A stretch of 64,000 nucleotides of DNA from Saccharopolyspora kobensis (GTDB taxonomy: Bacteria; Actinomycetota; Actinomycetes; Mycobacteriales; Pseudonocardiaceae). Below, one piece after another: positions 36,592 through 48,060 of this stretch (positions are counted from its first letter, which is position 1; every line of letters begins with the position of its first letter). A program made the position numbers and the translations under genes. A model generated the notes under the pieces. The model made no database searches and was not told the DNA's origin. It saw only the letters and a program-made list of their open reading frames with translations. The stretch is taken from NCBI RefSeq assembly GCF_900108315.1, contig NZ_FNVB01000009.1, positions 186,001 to 250,000 of the forward strand. The letters are read 5' to 3'.

Positions 36592-37017
36592 TCAGTCCCA
36601 GACGACGGAGAGGACGCGGCTTCCGGCCGGGATCTCGGGTTCGTCGCCGGTGTCCTCGGTCGCGTAGCCGTCGATGACGCCGTCCGCTTGCAGCGATTCG
36701 GTGTCGAGGAGTTCCGCGATCTCGGCGGCTTCCTTGTCCGTGCAGATCGCGATGGCTTCGGCGACGATTCCGTCGAGGTCGTGGGTGTCGCCGTGCAGCT
36801 GCACCCGCACCCAGCGCACGCCGGGTTCCTCCGCCAGCTCGCGGAGCCGCCGTTCGATCTCCCTCAGCTCCGGGCGTCCGTACCCCCACTGGTTCGGCGC
36901 CAGGGACGCCTCGTCGGTGTTGCCGGCGAAGAACTCGTCGATGGTGAGCAGCGGGAGGGTGGCGTCATCGGCTTCCGCGCGGGCGAGGACATCGGCGTGC
37001 GAGATCACAACCGGCAT
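36592..37017 (-). CDS. hypothetical acidic protein
   Basis: A 141-residue acidic protein without signal peptide or membrane segment. The middle part contains ELREIERRLRELAEEPGVRW followed by VRVQLHGDTHDLDGIVAEAI, an alternating helix-strand pattern. Function unknown. It converges with the 184-residue gene, with 5 bp between the stops. Confidence 0.55.
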   Translation of the reverse strand: MPVVISHADVLARAEADDATLPLLTIDEFFAGNTDEASLAPNQWGYGRPELREIERRLRELAEEPGVRWVRVQLHGDTHDLDGIVAEAIAICTDKEAAEIAELLDTESLQADGVIDGYATEDTGDEPEIPAGSRVLSVVWD

Positions 37018-37068
37018 AGTAGGCAGAACGGGCGACGACCGCGTGCGGAGACGACCGCCGCTCGCGCA

Positions 37069-37109
37069 GATGCCCTCCCGGCGCGGGATCCCCGATCCAG
37101 GAGGGCATC
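37069..37109. terminator. hairpin between hypothetical gene and ramB
   Basis: GATGCCCTCC (37069-37078) pairs with GGAGGGCATC (37100-37109), 21-nt loop. It lies in the 257-bp gap after the minus-strand ramB gene. On the minus strand the gap also reads NFATVPDVLAEALGRMIRAL before a stop (about 37121-37185), perhaps the tail of a lost gene; no start is present. Confidence 0.4.
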
Positions 37110-37274
37110 AGCGCGAAGCGCTACGTCAGGGCGCGGATCATCCGGCCGAGAGCTTCGGCCAGCACGTCCGGCACGGTCGCGAAGTTCGGCCTGGGTGTCA
37201 ACGCGGAGCTCCGCGAGCGGTTGGCGTCGACGGGCGGGCCGCCCGGCCGGGCCTAGCGCGTCGGTCCACATTGG

Positions 37275-38741
37275 TCAGCTCTGGTGGGCCTCCACGAACG
37301 CGTAGACGTCGGCCTCGTCGACGCCGGGGAAGGTGTCGGCGGGGAGCGCGGCGAGCACGTGCGAGTGCGCCCGCGCCGACGGCCACACCATTCCCTCCCA
37401 GCGGCTGGCCAGCTCCGCCGGCGGACGCTGGCAGCACTCGCCGTTCGGGCACTTGGACTTGGAGTGGTTGTTGGTGTCGCGGCCGCGGAACCAGCGCGAC
37501 TCGGCGTAGGGCACGCCGAGCGTGATGGCGAAGTCGCGGCCGCGGCTCGGGTCGACGTGCGCGACGCACCAGTGGGTCGCGCCCGGCTTGTCGGTGTACT
37601 GGTAGTAGGTCGAGTAGCGGTCCTGGGAGGCGAACACCTGGCGGCCGGACCAGTACCGGCACATCCGCTGGCCCTCGATCGCGCCGGTCGCGTCGCTGGG
37701 GAAGACCAGGCCGTCGTTCTCGTAGGCCTTGTAGATGATGCCGGTCTCGTCGTTGCGCACGAAGTGGCAGACCAGGTCCAGGTACTGGGTGGCCAGGTTG
37801 GTGAACCGGTGCGCGGCCATCTCGTAGGACACCGAGAAGACGTCCCGCATGTCCTCCACCGCGAGGTCGCGCTCGGCCTTGGCGTCCTGCAGGAAGGGCA
37901 CCGCCGTCTGCTCGGGCACCAGCACGGCCGCGGCGAAGTAGTTCGCCTCGACGCGCTGGCGCAGGAAGTCCGCGAAGTCGCGGGGCTGGCTGTGGCCGAG
38001 GGTGAGGTGGCCGAGCGTCTGCAGCAGGATGGTCCGCGGGCTGTGCATGCCCAGCGATTCGCGGCGCAGGAAGATCCGGCGGTTCTTCAGGTCGGTGACC
38101 GAGCGGACCGACCGCGGCAGGTCGGTGACGAACCGCAGCCCGAAGCCGAGGTGGGTGGCGATCGCCTGGATCTGCCCCTCCGACAGCGGTCCGCCGTGGT
38201 AGCCGACCTTGTCCAGGATGCCCGCGGCCGCCTTCTCGATCTCCGGGAAGTAGTTGCCGTGCTCGCGCATCATCCGGCGCAGCTCGGCGTTGGCCTTGCG
38301 GGCCTCCTCCGGGGTGGCGACCTGCTTGGTCTCCCGGCGCCTGAGCTCCTCGTAGAGCGCGAGCACGTGCTCCAGCGCCTCGGTGGGCACGCGCTTGCCG
38401 ACCTTCAGCGGCGGCACGCCCAGCCGCTGGTAGATCGGGTCGAGCTGCGCCTTCTCCACGGCGATCTCCAGCTCGGCGCGCCGGTTCGGCGGCTTCTTGG
38501 ACAGCAGTTCGTCGACGGAGGTGCCCAGCGCATCGGCCAGCCCGCGCAGCAGCGACAGCTTCGGCTCGCGGTGGCCGTTCTCCAGCAGCGACAGCTGCGA
38601 CGGCGCGCGCCCGACCCGTTCACCCAGCTCGACGAGGGTGAGCCCGGCGGCGCGGCGCAAGTGCCGCAGGCGCTGACCGAACACCAGAAGGTCGTGTTCC
38701 GTCGAAAAATTGCGGTCTTCTTCGCTGGCGAACTCCGTCAT
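37275..38741 (-). CDS. ramB: RamB-type regulator (HTH plus ImmA/IrrE and DUF2083)
   Basis: A 488-residue regulator of acetate and glyoxylate metabolism. N-terminal XRE HTH (about 20-75) with [20 protein letters not shown]. The central region is like the ImmA/IrrE domain but the protease motif is degenerate (TLGHLTLGH instead of HExxH). The C-terminal DUF2083 part ends with the cysteine cluster [10 protein letters not shown]. In corynebacteria RamB represses aceA/aceB and acetate genes; here it diverges from aceA, its expected target. ATG at 38741 removes an N-terminal extension that only shadows aceA. Confidence 0.92.
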   Translation of the reverse strand: MTEFASEEDRNFSTEHDLLVFGQRLRHLRRAAGLTLVELGERVGRAPSQLSLLENGHREPKLSLLRGLADALGTSVDELLSKKPPNRRAELEIAVEKAQLDPIYQRLGVPPLKVGKRVPTEALEHVLALYEELRRRETKQVATPEEARKANAELRRMMREHGNYFPEIEKAAAGILDKVGYHGGPLSEGQIQAIATHLGFGLRFVTDLPRSVRSVTDLKNRRIFLRRESLGMHSPRTILLQTLGHLTLGHSQPRDFADFLRQRVEANYFAAAVLVPEQTAVPFLQDAKAERDLAVEDMRDVFSVSYEMAAHRFTNLATQYLDLVCHFVRNDETGIIYKAYENDGLVFPSDATGAIEGQRMCRYWSGRQVFASQDRYSTYYQYTDKPGATHWCVAHVDPSRGRDFAITLGVPYAESRWFRGRDTNNHSKSKCPNGECCQRPPAELASRWEGMVWPSARAHSHVLAALPADTFPGVDEADVYAFVEAHQS

Positions 38742-38859
38742 GGCGTTGATGCTAGCAGAAAAATCTCGAAAATTACCGCGAAAATCTGGTCGTGTTTGGC
38801 CGGAGCGGGGGCAAAACTGGGTTGCAACAGGCCGCAGGAGAGCCCGGAAGGGGAACAAG
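38742..38859. promoter_or_regulatory. ramB-aceA divergent control region
   Basis: A 118-bp AT-rich region between the regulator and isocitrate lyase. It contains near-direct repeats TCGAAAAT (38764-38771) and GCGAAAAT (38778-38785), spaced 14 bp apart, and GGTTGCAAC at 38819-38827. They are candidates for RamB sites, but they do not closely match the corynebacterial RamB consensus, so the assignment is tentative. Confidence 0.4.
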
Positions 38860-40173
<1,314 letters not shown>

Positions 40174-40262
40174 CCGGTTGAGACCGTGGTCGGCGCGCAG
40201 CCGGCCACCCGAGACGCACCAGCGGCCCTGTGGCGGGGTGTCGGAAATATCGCGATGGTGCG

Positions 40263-40299
40263 AGTGGGCGGGAACCCAGGCGTCGGGTTCCCGCCCACT
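40263..40299 (+). terminator. rho-independent terminator of aceA
   Basis: Perfect 15-bp stem (40263-40277 with 40285-40299), 7-nt loop, followed by TTCTCTTTT. This is the most canonical terminator in the window. Confidence 0.9.
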
Positions 40300-40430
40300 T
40301 CTCTTTTGCAGCAGGGGTTTTCAACCCGTTCAGGTGATCATCGGCGCCGGCTGTATCTGTGCGGCACCTTCGCTCCTCTTTATATGCGGGACCTCGAAAA
40401 CCGGGGCCGCACGAGTGGAGGGAGCACGCG

Positions 40431-40991
40431 ATGTCGATCGATCTTGGTGGCCGTCGGTTCACGGTCCAGGACCTGGAGGCGTTTCCGGAGGACGGGCGCC
40501 GGTACGAGCTCGTAGACGGTGAGCTGCTGGTGGGCGCGGCAGCTGGATGGCCGCACCAGGAGGCGCTGGGTGCCCTGTTCGTCCGCCTGCACAGGGCGAG
40601 TCCGCCCGCCTACCGGGTGCTCGCCGCGCCGTTCGCGGTGCGGCAGGACCTCTACACCGAGCTGCGGCCGGACCTCGTGGTCGCGCGCTACGCCGATCTG
40701 ACGTTGAAGAACCTGCAGGCCGCACCGGTGCTCGCGGTCGAGGTCGCATCGCCGAGCAGCAGGCTGAACGACATCAGCCTGCGGAAGGCCGCCCACGCCA
40801 GATTGGGCAGCCAGCACTTCTGGCTCGTCGATCCGGACCTGGAGGTGCCCTCGGTGACCGCGTGGGAGCTGGTCGGCGGCAGCGACTACCAGCGGGTGGC
40901 GCGGGTGGTCGGCGAGGAGCTTTTCGAACCGGAGCGACCATTCCCGGTCCGGTTCGCCCCCGCCGACCTGGTGGCCGGGCTGCGACCCTGA
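40431..40991 (+). CDS. Uma2 family (PD-(D/E)xK-fold) protein
   Basis: A 186-residue member of the Uma2/DUF820 family, which has a restriction-endonuclease-like fold. It opens with FTVQDLEAFPEDGRRYELVD, then ELRPDLVVARYAD (catalytic Asp), LAVEVASPSSRLND (Glu) and LRKAAHARLGSQHFWLVDP, so the catalytic acidic set is kept. The cellular role is unknown; many actinomycetes have dozens of copies. GGAGGGAG precedes the ATG. A second, broken copy lies at 52727-53302. Confidence 0.88.
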   Translation: MSIDLGGRRFTVQDLEAFPEDGRRYELVDGELLVGAAAGWPHQEALGALFVRLHRASPPAYRVLAAPFAVRQDLYTELRPDLVVARYADLTLKNLQAAPVLAVEVASPSSRLNDISLRKAAHARLGSQHFWLVDPDLEVPSVTAWELVGGSDYQRVARVVGEELFEPERPFPVRFAPADLVAGLRP

Positions 40992-41001
40992 CGCGATCGG
41001 A

Positions 41002-41622
41002 TCAGCGCCGGGCCGGGCGCCACATCCCGTACGCGGTCAGGCCGCCGGCGATCGGGAACTCGTGGATCACCCGGAAGCCGAACCGCTCGAAGTGGGCCAC
41101 TCCGGCGTGCGCCGTGGTTTCCAGGTACACCGGCGTGTCGTGGGTGTCGGCGCGGGCGAGCCCGGACTCCAGCAGCGCGCGGGCGATTCCGCCGCCGCGC
41201 GCCTGCGGCGCGGTCGCGAGGGCGAACAGGTGCCAGTGCGGCTCGTCCGGGCGGTGGCTGTCGGTCGCGTTGAACGTCTGGATCGCCCGCGCGGTGTCCC
41301 GGAGGCGCCACCGGAAGACGGAGAGCAGTGCGGGGAGGTGGGCGAGGCGCTGGCCGAGAGCGGGTGCCTGGCCACCGGGTCGCTCCCACACCGCCGCGGC
41401 CTGCGGCCGACCGTCGGCCACCGCGATCTCGGTGCTGTGGTCGTTGCTGAGCAGCAGGGGAAAAAGCTTGCGCAGCCGGGATTCCCGGTGCGTCCGATCG
41501 GGAAGCAGAGAAGCCATGCGGGGCTCGTCGCGGTAAGCGGTGCCGAGCAGCTCCACGAGGCTCGCGGTGTCTTCACCGCCGGCGGTGCGGAGCAGGAGGT
41601 CGTCGCGCGTGGTGGTCTGCAT
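41002..41622 (-). CDS. GNAT family N-acetyltransferase
   Basis: A 206-residue acetyltransferase. The acetyl-CoA loop is QARGGGIARALLESG (Q/RxxGxG/A), preceded by WHLFALATAP. Substrate unknown. The fold sits in the C-terminal half; the N-terminal half starts MQTTTRDDLLLRTAGGEDTA. It converges with the Uma2 gene and diverges from the MOSC gene. About 220 bp with no gene separate it from the latter. Confidence 0.85.
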   Translation of the reverse strand: MQTTTRDDLLLRTAGGEDTASLVELLGTAYRDEPRMASLLPDRTHRESRLRKLFPLLLSNDHSTEIAVADGRPQAAAVWERPGGQAPALGQRLAHLPALLSVFRWRLRDTARAIQTFNATDSHRPDEPHWHLFALATAPQARGGGIARALLESGLARADTHDTPVYLETTAHAGVAHFERFGFRVIHEFPIAGGLTAYGMWRPARR

Positions 41623-41831
41623 GGTTGTTGCCCTTCGGATCAGCGCCTCAATTCCGTTATGCCGAACAGGGAGGAGGAATGCCGTTGAAAGAGTGCCGGA
41701 TCACCCGTTGGCGCCCGTTCCGGTTCGCCTGCGCCGCGGAACCGCGTCGGAGCAGGCTCGACGAGCGGGTCTTCCGCTCGCCGCTTCCGGTGAATGCGGG
41801 TGTCGGTTGCCGGCGCGGATGGGCCGCGACG

Positions 41832-41837
41832 TAGGTT
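41832..41837 (+). promoter_or_regulatory. -10 box of MOSC gene, leaderless
   Basis: TAGGTT ends 6 nt before the ATG; no ribosome site is seen. Confidence 0.45.
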
Positions 41838-41843
41838 CTGGGT

Positions 41844-42497
41844 ATGGGGATCGTCCAGTCGGTGAACGTCGCGGTGGTGCGGACCGGGGAGTGGACCGGG
41901 CGAGTCGGGCGCAGCGGTATCGACAAGCAGCCGGTGGCGCGTCCGGTCCTGTTCGAGCCGACCGGGGTGCGCGGGGACACGGTGTGCGACCGCAAGCACC
42001 ACGGTGCGTGGTACCAGGCCGCCTACGCCTTCGACCGGGAGGAACTCGCGCACTGGTCCCGGGTGCTGGGGCGGGAGCTGGTGCCGGGCAACGCGGGGGA
42101 GAACCTCACGCTGACCGGCGTCGACAGCAGCTCGGCGGTGATCGGCGAGCGGTGGCGGATCGGCGGGGCGGTGCTCCGGGTGACCGGACCGCGCACCCCG
42201 TGCCGGGTCTTCGCCGGGTTCTGGGACGTCCAGACACTGGTGAAGGAGTTCACCGCGCACGGCAGGACCGGGGCTTACCTCGCGGTGGAGGAGCCGGGCG
42301 AGGTCACCGCGGGGGACGCCGTCGAGGTGCTCTCGCGCCCGGAGCACGGCGTGCAGGTGGCCGAGGTGTTCGCGGTGCTGATGAACCGCGGCGCGGAGCT
42401 GCTCGACCACGTCGCGCGCGGCCTGGCCGATCTCCCGGAGGACTGGCGCGAGCCGGTCGCCGCCAAGGTGGCTAGGGCGCAGAGCGGCACTCGATGA
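41844..42497 (+). CDS. MOSC domain protein (YiiM-like)
   Basis: A 217-residue MOSC-domain protein, the fold that receives sulfur or binds the molybdenum cofactor. It has RSGIDKQPV-type start (GRSGIDKQPVARPVLFEPTG), DTVCDRKHHGAWYQAAYAFD, PGNAGENLTLTG, and the conserved cysteine in TGPRTPCRVFAGF. The YiiM branch reduces N-hydroxylated substrates with MOCO; the same may apply. Its last 26 bp overlap the 3' end of the convergent methyltransferase gene. Confidence 0.9.
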   Translation: MGIVQSVNVAVVRTGEWTGRVGRSGIDKQPVARPVLFEPTGVRGDTVCDRKHHGAWYQAAYAFDREELAHWSRVLGRELVPGNAGENLTLTGVDSSSAVIGERWRIGGAVLRVTGPRTPCRVFAGFWDVQTLVKEFTAHGRTGAYLAVEEPGEVTAGDAVEVLSRPEHGVQVAEVFAVLMNRGAELLDHVARGLADLPEDWREPVAAKVARAQSGTR

Positions 42498-43476
42498 TCG
42501 CGTAGCCGTTGTCCAGCGGGGTGAAGTCCTCGACGGACAGCCCGGCCGCGGCCGCGACCCGTTGGGTGCGGTCGAGGTCGCGCATCCGGCCGCCGACGTA
42601 GACCATCATCCGCAGGTCCATCTCGGTGAACGTGGCCATCCGGTCGGTGTCGGGCAGCAGTTCGACGATCAGCACCCGGCCGCCGGGTTCCATCGCCTGA
42701 CCGCAGTGCCGCAGGATCTGGGCGGCGTCCTCGTCGTCCCAATCGCCCAGGACATCGCAGATGATCACCGCGTCGGCGCGGGCGGGCAGTGGTTCGAAGA
42801 AGCTCGCCGCCACCACCTCGGCCCGTTCCAGGACGCCCTGCTCCCGCAGGTAGGCGGTGGCGTGGCCGGCGGGCCCGGACAGATCGACCAGGACGCCGCG
42901 CAGTTGCGGGTACCGGCGGAGGAGTTCGGCGAGCAGCACGCCCTTGCCGCCGCCGACGTCGGCGACCTGCGCGTAGCGGGTCCAGTCGTGCGCGTCGGCG
43001 ACCAGCGGAGCGATCCCGTGGGTCTTGGTCTCCATCAAGGTGTCGAAGGATTCCGACAGCTGCGAGTTGTGCGCCAGGTCCTCCCAGAAGGACCGGCCGA
43101 ACGCTGCCGCGTACGCGGGGTGGTGCCCGCGCACCTGCTCGATGAGTTCGACGAACGCGAGATCGGCGCGGCCGACCGCACCGTCGAGGTCGAGCCAGGA
43201 ACGCGGCCCGTCGACCAGATCGCTGCGCAGCGCGTTGGAGGCGTCGTTGGGTCCGAAGACGTCGGGCTCCGGTTCGGTGAACATGCCGTGGTGCACCAGG
43301 AAACGCAGCACCCGGCCCAGCGGATCTGCCACGGCGTGGCACCGGCGCGCGATCTCGGCGAGCGGCAGCGGGCCGTCCTTGACCACGTCCGGCACGCGCA
43401 GGGTGGCCGCGGTCCGAACCGCGAACGGCGTGGCCAGGTCGGCCATCGCCCAGATGTCCGGTGATTCGGAGGACAT
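42472..43476 (-). CDS. O-methyltransferase, small-molecule type
   Basis: A 334-residue methyltransferase of the plant-COMT-like actinomycete family that methylates polyketide or aromatic hydroxyls. N-terminal winged-helix dimerisation part (about 15-90), SAM site VADVGGGKGVLLAELLRRYP, and DVLGDWDDEDAAQILRHC with the catalytic region. Similar enzymes are common in antibiotic clusters, but no cluster is evident here. Convergent overlap with the MOSC gene. Confidence 0.9.
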   Translation of the reverse strand: MSSESPDIWAMADLATPFAVRTAATLRVPDVVKDGPLPLAEIARRCHAVADPLGRVLRFLVHHGMFTEPEPDVFGPNDASNALRSDLVDGPRSWLDLDGAVGRADLAFVELIEQVRGHHPAYAAAFGRSFWEDLAHNSQLSESFDTLMETKTHGIAPLVADAHDWTRYAQVADVGGGKGVLLAELLRRYPQLRGVLVDLSGPAGHATAYLREQGVLERAEVVAASFFEPLPARADAVIICDVLGDWDDEDAAQILRHCGQAMEPGGRVLIVELLPDTDRMATFTEMDLRMMVYVGGRMRDLDRTQRVAAAAGLSVEDFTPLDNGYAIIECRSAP

Positions 43477-43648
43477 GCGTTGCAGGGTAAGCCCGCGGCC
43501 GCCGATCAGCGCGCTGCGCCGTGCTTTGTGGACTCAGGTGCCCGGCGGCCCGTGCCGCGAGTCCAGCGGGCGCGGCGGGCTGCGCAGCCGGCCCGCGCGT
43601 CGAGTCCGTTGTGGACGAGCCTGCGCGGACCGGCCGGCCAGCGTCGGA

Positions 43649-44086
43649 TCAGAGACCGGGAACGGCTTCGCTGATCGCGCGCGGAGCGCCGGGGCTGCCC
43701 GCGGTCACGTCCCAGGTCCAGAACTCGACGACGTTGTGGTCCGGATCGGCCACGTACGCCGAGCGCGCGTTGCCCGGGCCGAACTCGACCTCGTCCACCT
43801 GCACACCGAGGCCGCGGATCCGCTCGACCACCGCGTCGTACTCCTGGTCGTCCACCGACAGCGCGTAGTGCACGTGCACGCCGCCGCGGGCGCGCGCGAT
43901 GCCGAGGGCCGGCTTCCACAGGCCTATCCGGGTTCCTCCGGCCAGCACCCACACCGCTTCCCGGTGCCGCCAGTGATCGCCTTCCCAGCGCTCGATGACG
44001 GGAAAGCCGAGGACCTCGGTGTAGAAGCGCTCGGCGGCGGCCAGGTCCGCCACCTCCAGGACCAGCTCGTTCACACCTGTCGCCAT
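43649..44086 (-). CDS. VOC family protein divergent from ArsR regulator
   Basis: A 145-residue VOC protein: NELVLEVADLAAAERFYTEV at the start, GVHVHYALSVDD in the middle with a metal-ligand histidine, and AYVADPDHNVVEFWTWD with the terminal glutamate ligand. It has no cysteine, so it is not an ArsI-type C-As lyase. ATG at 44086 with GGAGGAC directly upstream; a longer upstream frame would run through the ArsR gene and operator. Its expression is probably controlled by that regulator. Confidence 0.85.
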   Translation of the reverse strand: MATGVNELVLEVADLAAAERFYTEVLGFPVIERWEGDHWRHREAVWVLAGGTRIGLWKPALGIARARGGVHVHYALSVDDQEYDAVVERIRGLGVQVDEVEFGPGNARSAYVADPDHNVVEFWTWDVTAGSPGAPRAISEAVPGL

Positions 44087-44095
44087 CGCCGTCCT

Positions 44096-44130
44096 CCTAT
44101 ATAGGGATGTGCCTATGATCAATGTATAGG
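44096..44130. promoter_or_regulatory. operator region of ArsR-type regulator
   Basis: CCTATATAGG (44096-44105) is a perfect palindrome, and CCTAT-N9-ATAGG follows (44112-44130). Both use the half-site CCTAT. They lie in the 60-bp divergent gap, AT-rich against a GC-rich background. Confidence 0.6.
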
Positions 44131-44146
44131 AAGTTGGCGATACGAT

Positions 44147-44440
44147 GTGAGGGTGGGCAACGACGATCTGACGCGCGCCGCGGCGCTGTTCCGGGCGATG
44201 GGGCATCCCATCCGCCTCGGCATGCTCGAACGCCTGCGCCGGGAGGGCGAGATCTGCGCCTGCGATTTCACCGATCACTTCGGCGTCAGCCAGCCCACGA
44301 TCTCCGGGCACCTGCGCACGCTCCGGGACGCGGGTCTGGTGCGCACCCGTCGCGATGGCACCCAGATCTGCTACTCGTTGGCCCCGGACGGGTTGGAAGT
44401 CGTCCGCCGGATGTCTGACGCGCTCTGCACGGCCGAATAG
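44147..44440 (+). CDS. ArsR/SmtB family metalloid-type regulator
   Basis: A 97-residue winged-helix repressor. RAMGHPIRLGMLERLRREGE leads into EICACDFTDHFGVSQPTISG, where CAC corresponds to the CxC of the classical ELCVCDL arsenite-sensing site in the recognition helix. This suggests response to As(III), Sb(III) or another thiophilic agent. No arsenic efflux or reductase genes adjoin; the divergent neighbour is a VOC protein. Start GTG 44147 or 44153. Confidence 0.87.
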   Translation: MRVGNDDLTRAAALFRAMGHPIRLGMLERLRREGEICACDFTDHFGVSQPTISGHLRTLRDAGLVRTRRDGTQICYSLAPDGLEVVRRMSDALCTAE

Positions 44441-44490
44441 CCGGATCTGCCCTGCGGTACCGTGGCCGAAAGCCCGGGAGGACGGCCCGC

Positions 44491-44934
44491 ATGCACTTGG
44501 CCGACATGGCCGACCTGACTCGCCACGACGCCGCTGACGGTGTCGAGCAGCAGATCGTCGCGGCCCTCATCGACGTCGACGGACGGGCCCTGCTGGTGCG
44601 CCGGTGCGCGGAGGACTCCCGCGGCGGGGAGTGGGAGTTCCCCGGCGGCAAGGTCGATCCAGGCGAAGACCTGACCACCGCGCTGCACCGCGAGGTCCGC
44701 GAGGAGACCGGCCTCCGGGTCAAGGAGATCACCGGGTACCTGGGAGCCTTCGACTACACGACCAAGAAGGGCCGCTTCAACCGCCAGCACACCTGGTCGG
44801 TCCTGGTCGAACCGGTGGTCGAAGTGAGGCTGACCGAGCACGACGCCTACGCCTGGGTGGCCAAGCCCGACGAGTACCCGCTCGGCCCCGAACTCGCCGA
44901 AATCCTCGAGAAGTACCTCGGCTCCGAGCTCTGA
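44491..44934 (+). CDS. NUDIX hydrolase, MutT/8-oxo-dGTPase type
   Basis: A 147-residue NUDIX protein with a complete box, GGKVDPGEDLTTALHREVRE followed by ETGL. VAALIDVDGRALLVRR precedes it as in MutT. Expected to hydrolyse oxidised or other nucleoside triphosphates. GGGAGGAC lies before the ATG at 44491; an internal ATG at 44506 is also possible. Confidence 0.88.
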   Translation: MHLADMADLTRHDAADGVEQQIVAALIDVDGRALLVRRCAEDSRGGEWEFPGGKVDPGEDLTTALHREVREETGLRVKEITGYLGAFDYTTKKGRFNRQHTWSVLVEPVVEVRLTEHDAYAWVAKPDEYPLGPELAEILEKYLGSEL

Positions 44935-45116
44935 CCCGTTCGCCGCGCCTATCCTGCGCGGCGGTCTGCTCGGTGCCGATCACGCGCGAAATCGCCACCG
45001 GTCCGGCCCGGGGTGGGCGGTATGCCGTCGATTCGCGTTCGCCGGGCGGCAGCGGGCGTGGTTTCAGGGGTGTCCTCGGGCCCGTCGGGGTGGTTCGCGC
45101 CCCAGTTGAAGCGAAA

Positions 45117-45132
45117 GTGTGACGCGTCACAC
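45117..45132. promoter_or_regulatory. palindrome upstream of valine operon
   Basis: GTGTGACGCGTCACAC is a perfect 16-bp palindrome, about 97 bp before mmsA. A TTGACT -35-like box lies at 45180-45185. Candidate operator for the mmsA operon; the regulator is not encoded next to it. Confidence 0.45.
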
Positions 45133-45228
45133 CCTGTTGCGGGTGGCTCGCTTCTGGGAATGATTGGGGTACCAAAGGTTTGACTTCCGAGTAATTACCG
45201 GCCGGTACGGCGGAAGGTGCGTTGCGAG

Positions 45229-46728
<1,500 letters not shown>

Positions 46729-46814
46729 ACCCGGGCGGCGGCACCGGAGGGCCGGTGCCGCCGCGCAGGAACCGGCGGTTTCGCGTCGAGACCACCGAAT
46801 GCGAAGGAGTGGAC

Positions 46815-47984
46815 GTGTCCGTTGCAGCGGTAGCCGGCCCGGCGTCGGCGTTCGAGCTCACCGACGACCAGCGCGCGATCCGCGATGCCGCGCGGGAGTT
46901 CGCCGCCGAACAGCTCGCGCCGCACGCGGTGGAGTGGGATCAGGCCAAGCACTTCCCGGTCGAGACGCTGCGGCTGGCCGGGCAGCTCGGCATGGGCGGG
47001 ATCTACGTCGACGAGTCGGTCGGCGGCAGCGGCCTCAGCCGGTTCGACTCGGCGCTGATCTTCGAGGCGCTGGCCGGCGGTGATCCGTCGATCGCCGCCT
47101 ACATCTCCATCCACAACATGTGCGCGGGCATGATCGACCGCTTCGGCACCGACGCGCAGCGCGCCCGATGGTTGCCGCAGCTGTGCTCGATGGAGCGCCT
47201 GGCGAGCTACTGCCTCACCGAGCCGGGAGCCGGTTCGGACGCCGCCGCGCTGCAGACCCGCGCGGTCCGCGACGGCGACGACTACCTGCTCACCGGCGTC
47301 AAGCAGTTCATCTCCGGTGGTGGCAGCTCGGACGTCTACGTGGTGATGGCCCGCACCGGCGAGCAGGGCGCGAAGGGCATCTCGACCTTCGTCGTCGAAG
47401 CCGGTGCGCCGGGGCTGTCGTTCGGGGCGAACGAGAAGAAGATGGGCTGGAACGCCCAGCCCACCAGGCAGGTGATCTTCGACGGTGTCCGGGTGCCCGC
47501 CGACCAGCGGCTCGGCGAGGAGGGGATCGGCTTCCGGATCGCGATGACCGGGCTGGACGGCGGACGGCTCAGCATCGGCGCGTGCTCGCTGGGCGGAGCG
47601 CAGGCCGCGCTGGAGAAGAGCCTCGGTTACGTGCGGGAGCGCACCGCCTTCGGCGTCAAGCTCAGCGAGTTCGAGGCGCTGCAGTTCAAGCTGGCCGACA
47701 TGGCCACCGAGCTGGAGGCCGCCCGGTTGCTGCTGTGGCGGGCGGCGTCGGCGCTGGACGCCAAGGAGCCCGCGGCGACCCGGCTGTGCGCGATGGCCAA
47801 GCGGCTGGCCACCGACACCGGGTTCGCGGTGGCCAACGAAGCGCTTCAGATCCACGGTGGTTACGGCTACCTTGCCGAGTACGGCCTGGAGAAGATCGTC
47901 CGCGACCTGCGGGTGCATCAGATCCTGGAAGGCACCAACGAGATCATGCGCCTGATCGTCTCCCGGAGCCTGCTGGCGGAGTGA
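46815..47984 (+). CDS. acyl-CoA dehydrogenase, probable isobutyryl-CoA dehydrogenase
   Basis: FAD enzyme of 389 residues that would turn isobutyryl-CoA into methacrylyl-CoA. The family segments are YCLTEPGAGSDAAALQTRA, MGWNAQPTRQVIFDGVRVP and IHGGYGYLAEYGLEKIVRDL. The catalytic glutamate is Glu372 in ILEGTNEIM, the position used by short/branched-chain members. Start GTG at 46815 with GAAGGAG five to six bases upstream. Between mmsA (86 bp gap) and the hydrolase gene; position gives the isobutyryl assignment. Confidence 0.9.
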   Translation: MSVAAVAGPASAFELTDDQRAIRDAAREFAAEQLAPHAVEWDQAKHFPVETLRLAGQLGMGGIYVDESVGGSGLSRFDSALIFEALAGGDPSIAAYISIHNMCAGMIDRFGTDAQRARWLPQLCSMERLASYCLTEPGAGSDAAALQTRAVRDGDDYLLTGVKQFISGGGSSDVYVVMARTGEQGAKGISTFVVEAGAPGLSFGANEKKMGWNAQPTRQVIFDGVRVPADQRLGEEGIGFRIAMTGLDGGRLSIGACSLGGAQAALEKSLGYVRERTAFGVKLSEFEALQFKLADMATELEAARLLLWRAASALDAKEPAATRLCAMAKRLATDTGFAVANEALQIHGGYGYLAEYGLEKIVRDLRVHQILEGTNEIMRLIVSRSLLAE

Positions 47985-48060
47985 CGCCGCAGCACGGGAA
48001 CGACCGGCGCACCGGCGCGGACTGGGAGGCCCCGCAGTGCTCGACGTGAGCCCGGTGTTC

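Noticed and set aside
37120-37250. A small gene in the gap between the 141-residue gene and ramB
   Set aside because: Short frames on both strands lack starts and ribosome sites; at best a gene remnant, noted with the hairpin there.
40186-40430. A short plus-strand gene between aceA and the Uma2 gene
   Set aside because: The frames cover the aceA terminator and the Uma2 promoter region; no conserved sequence and no ribosome site.
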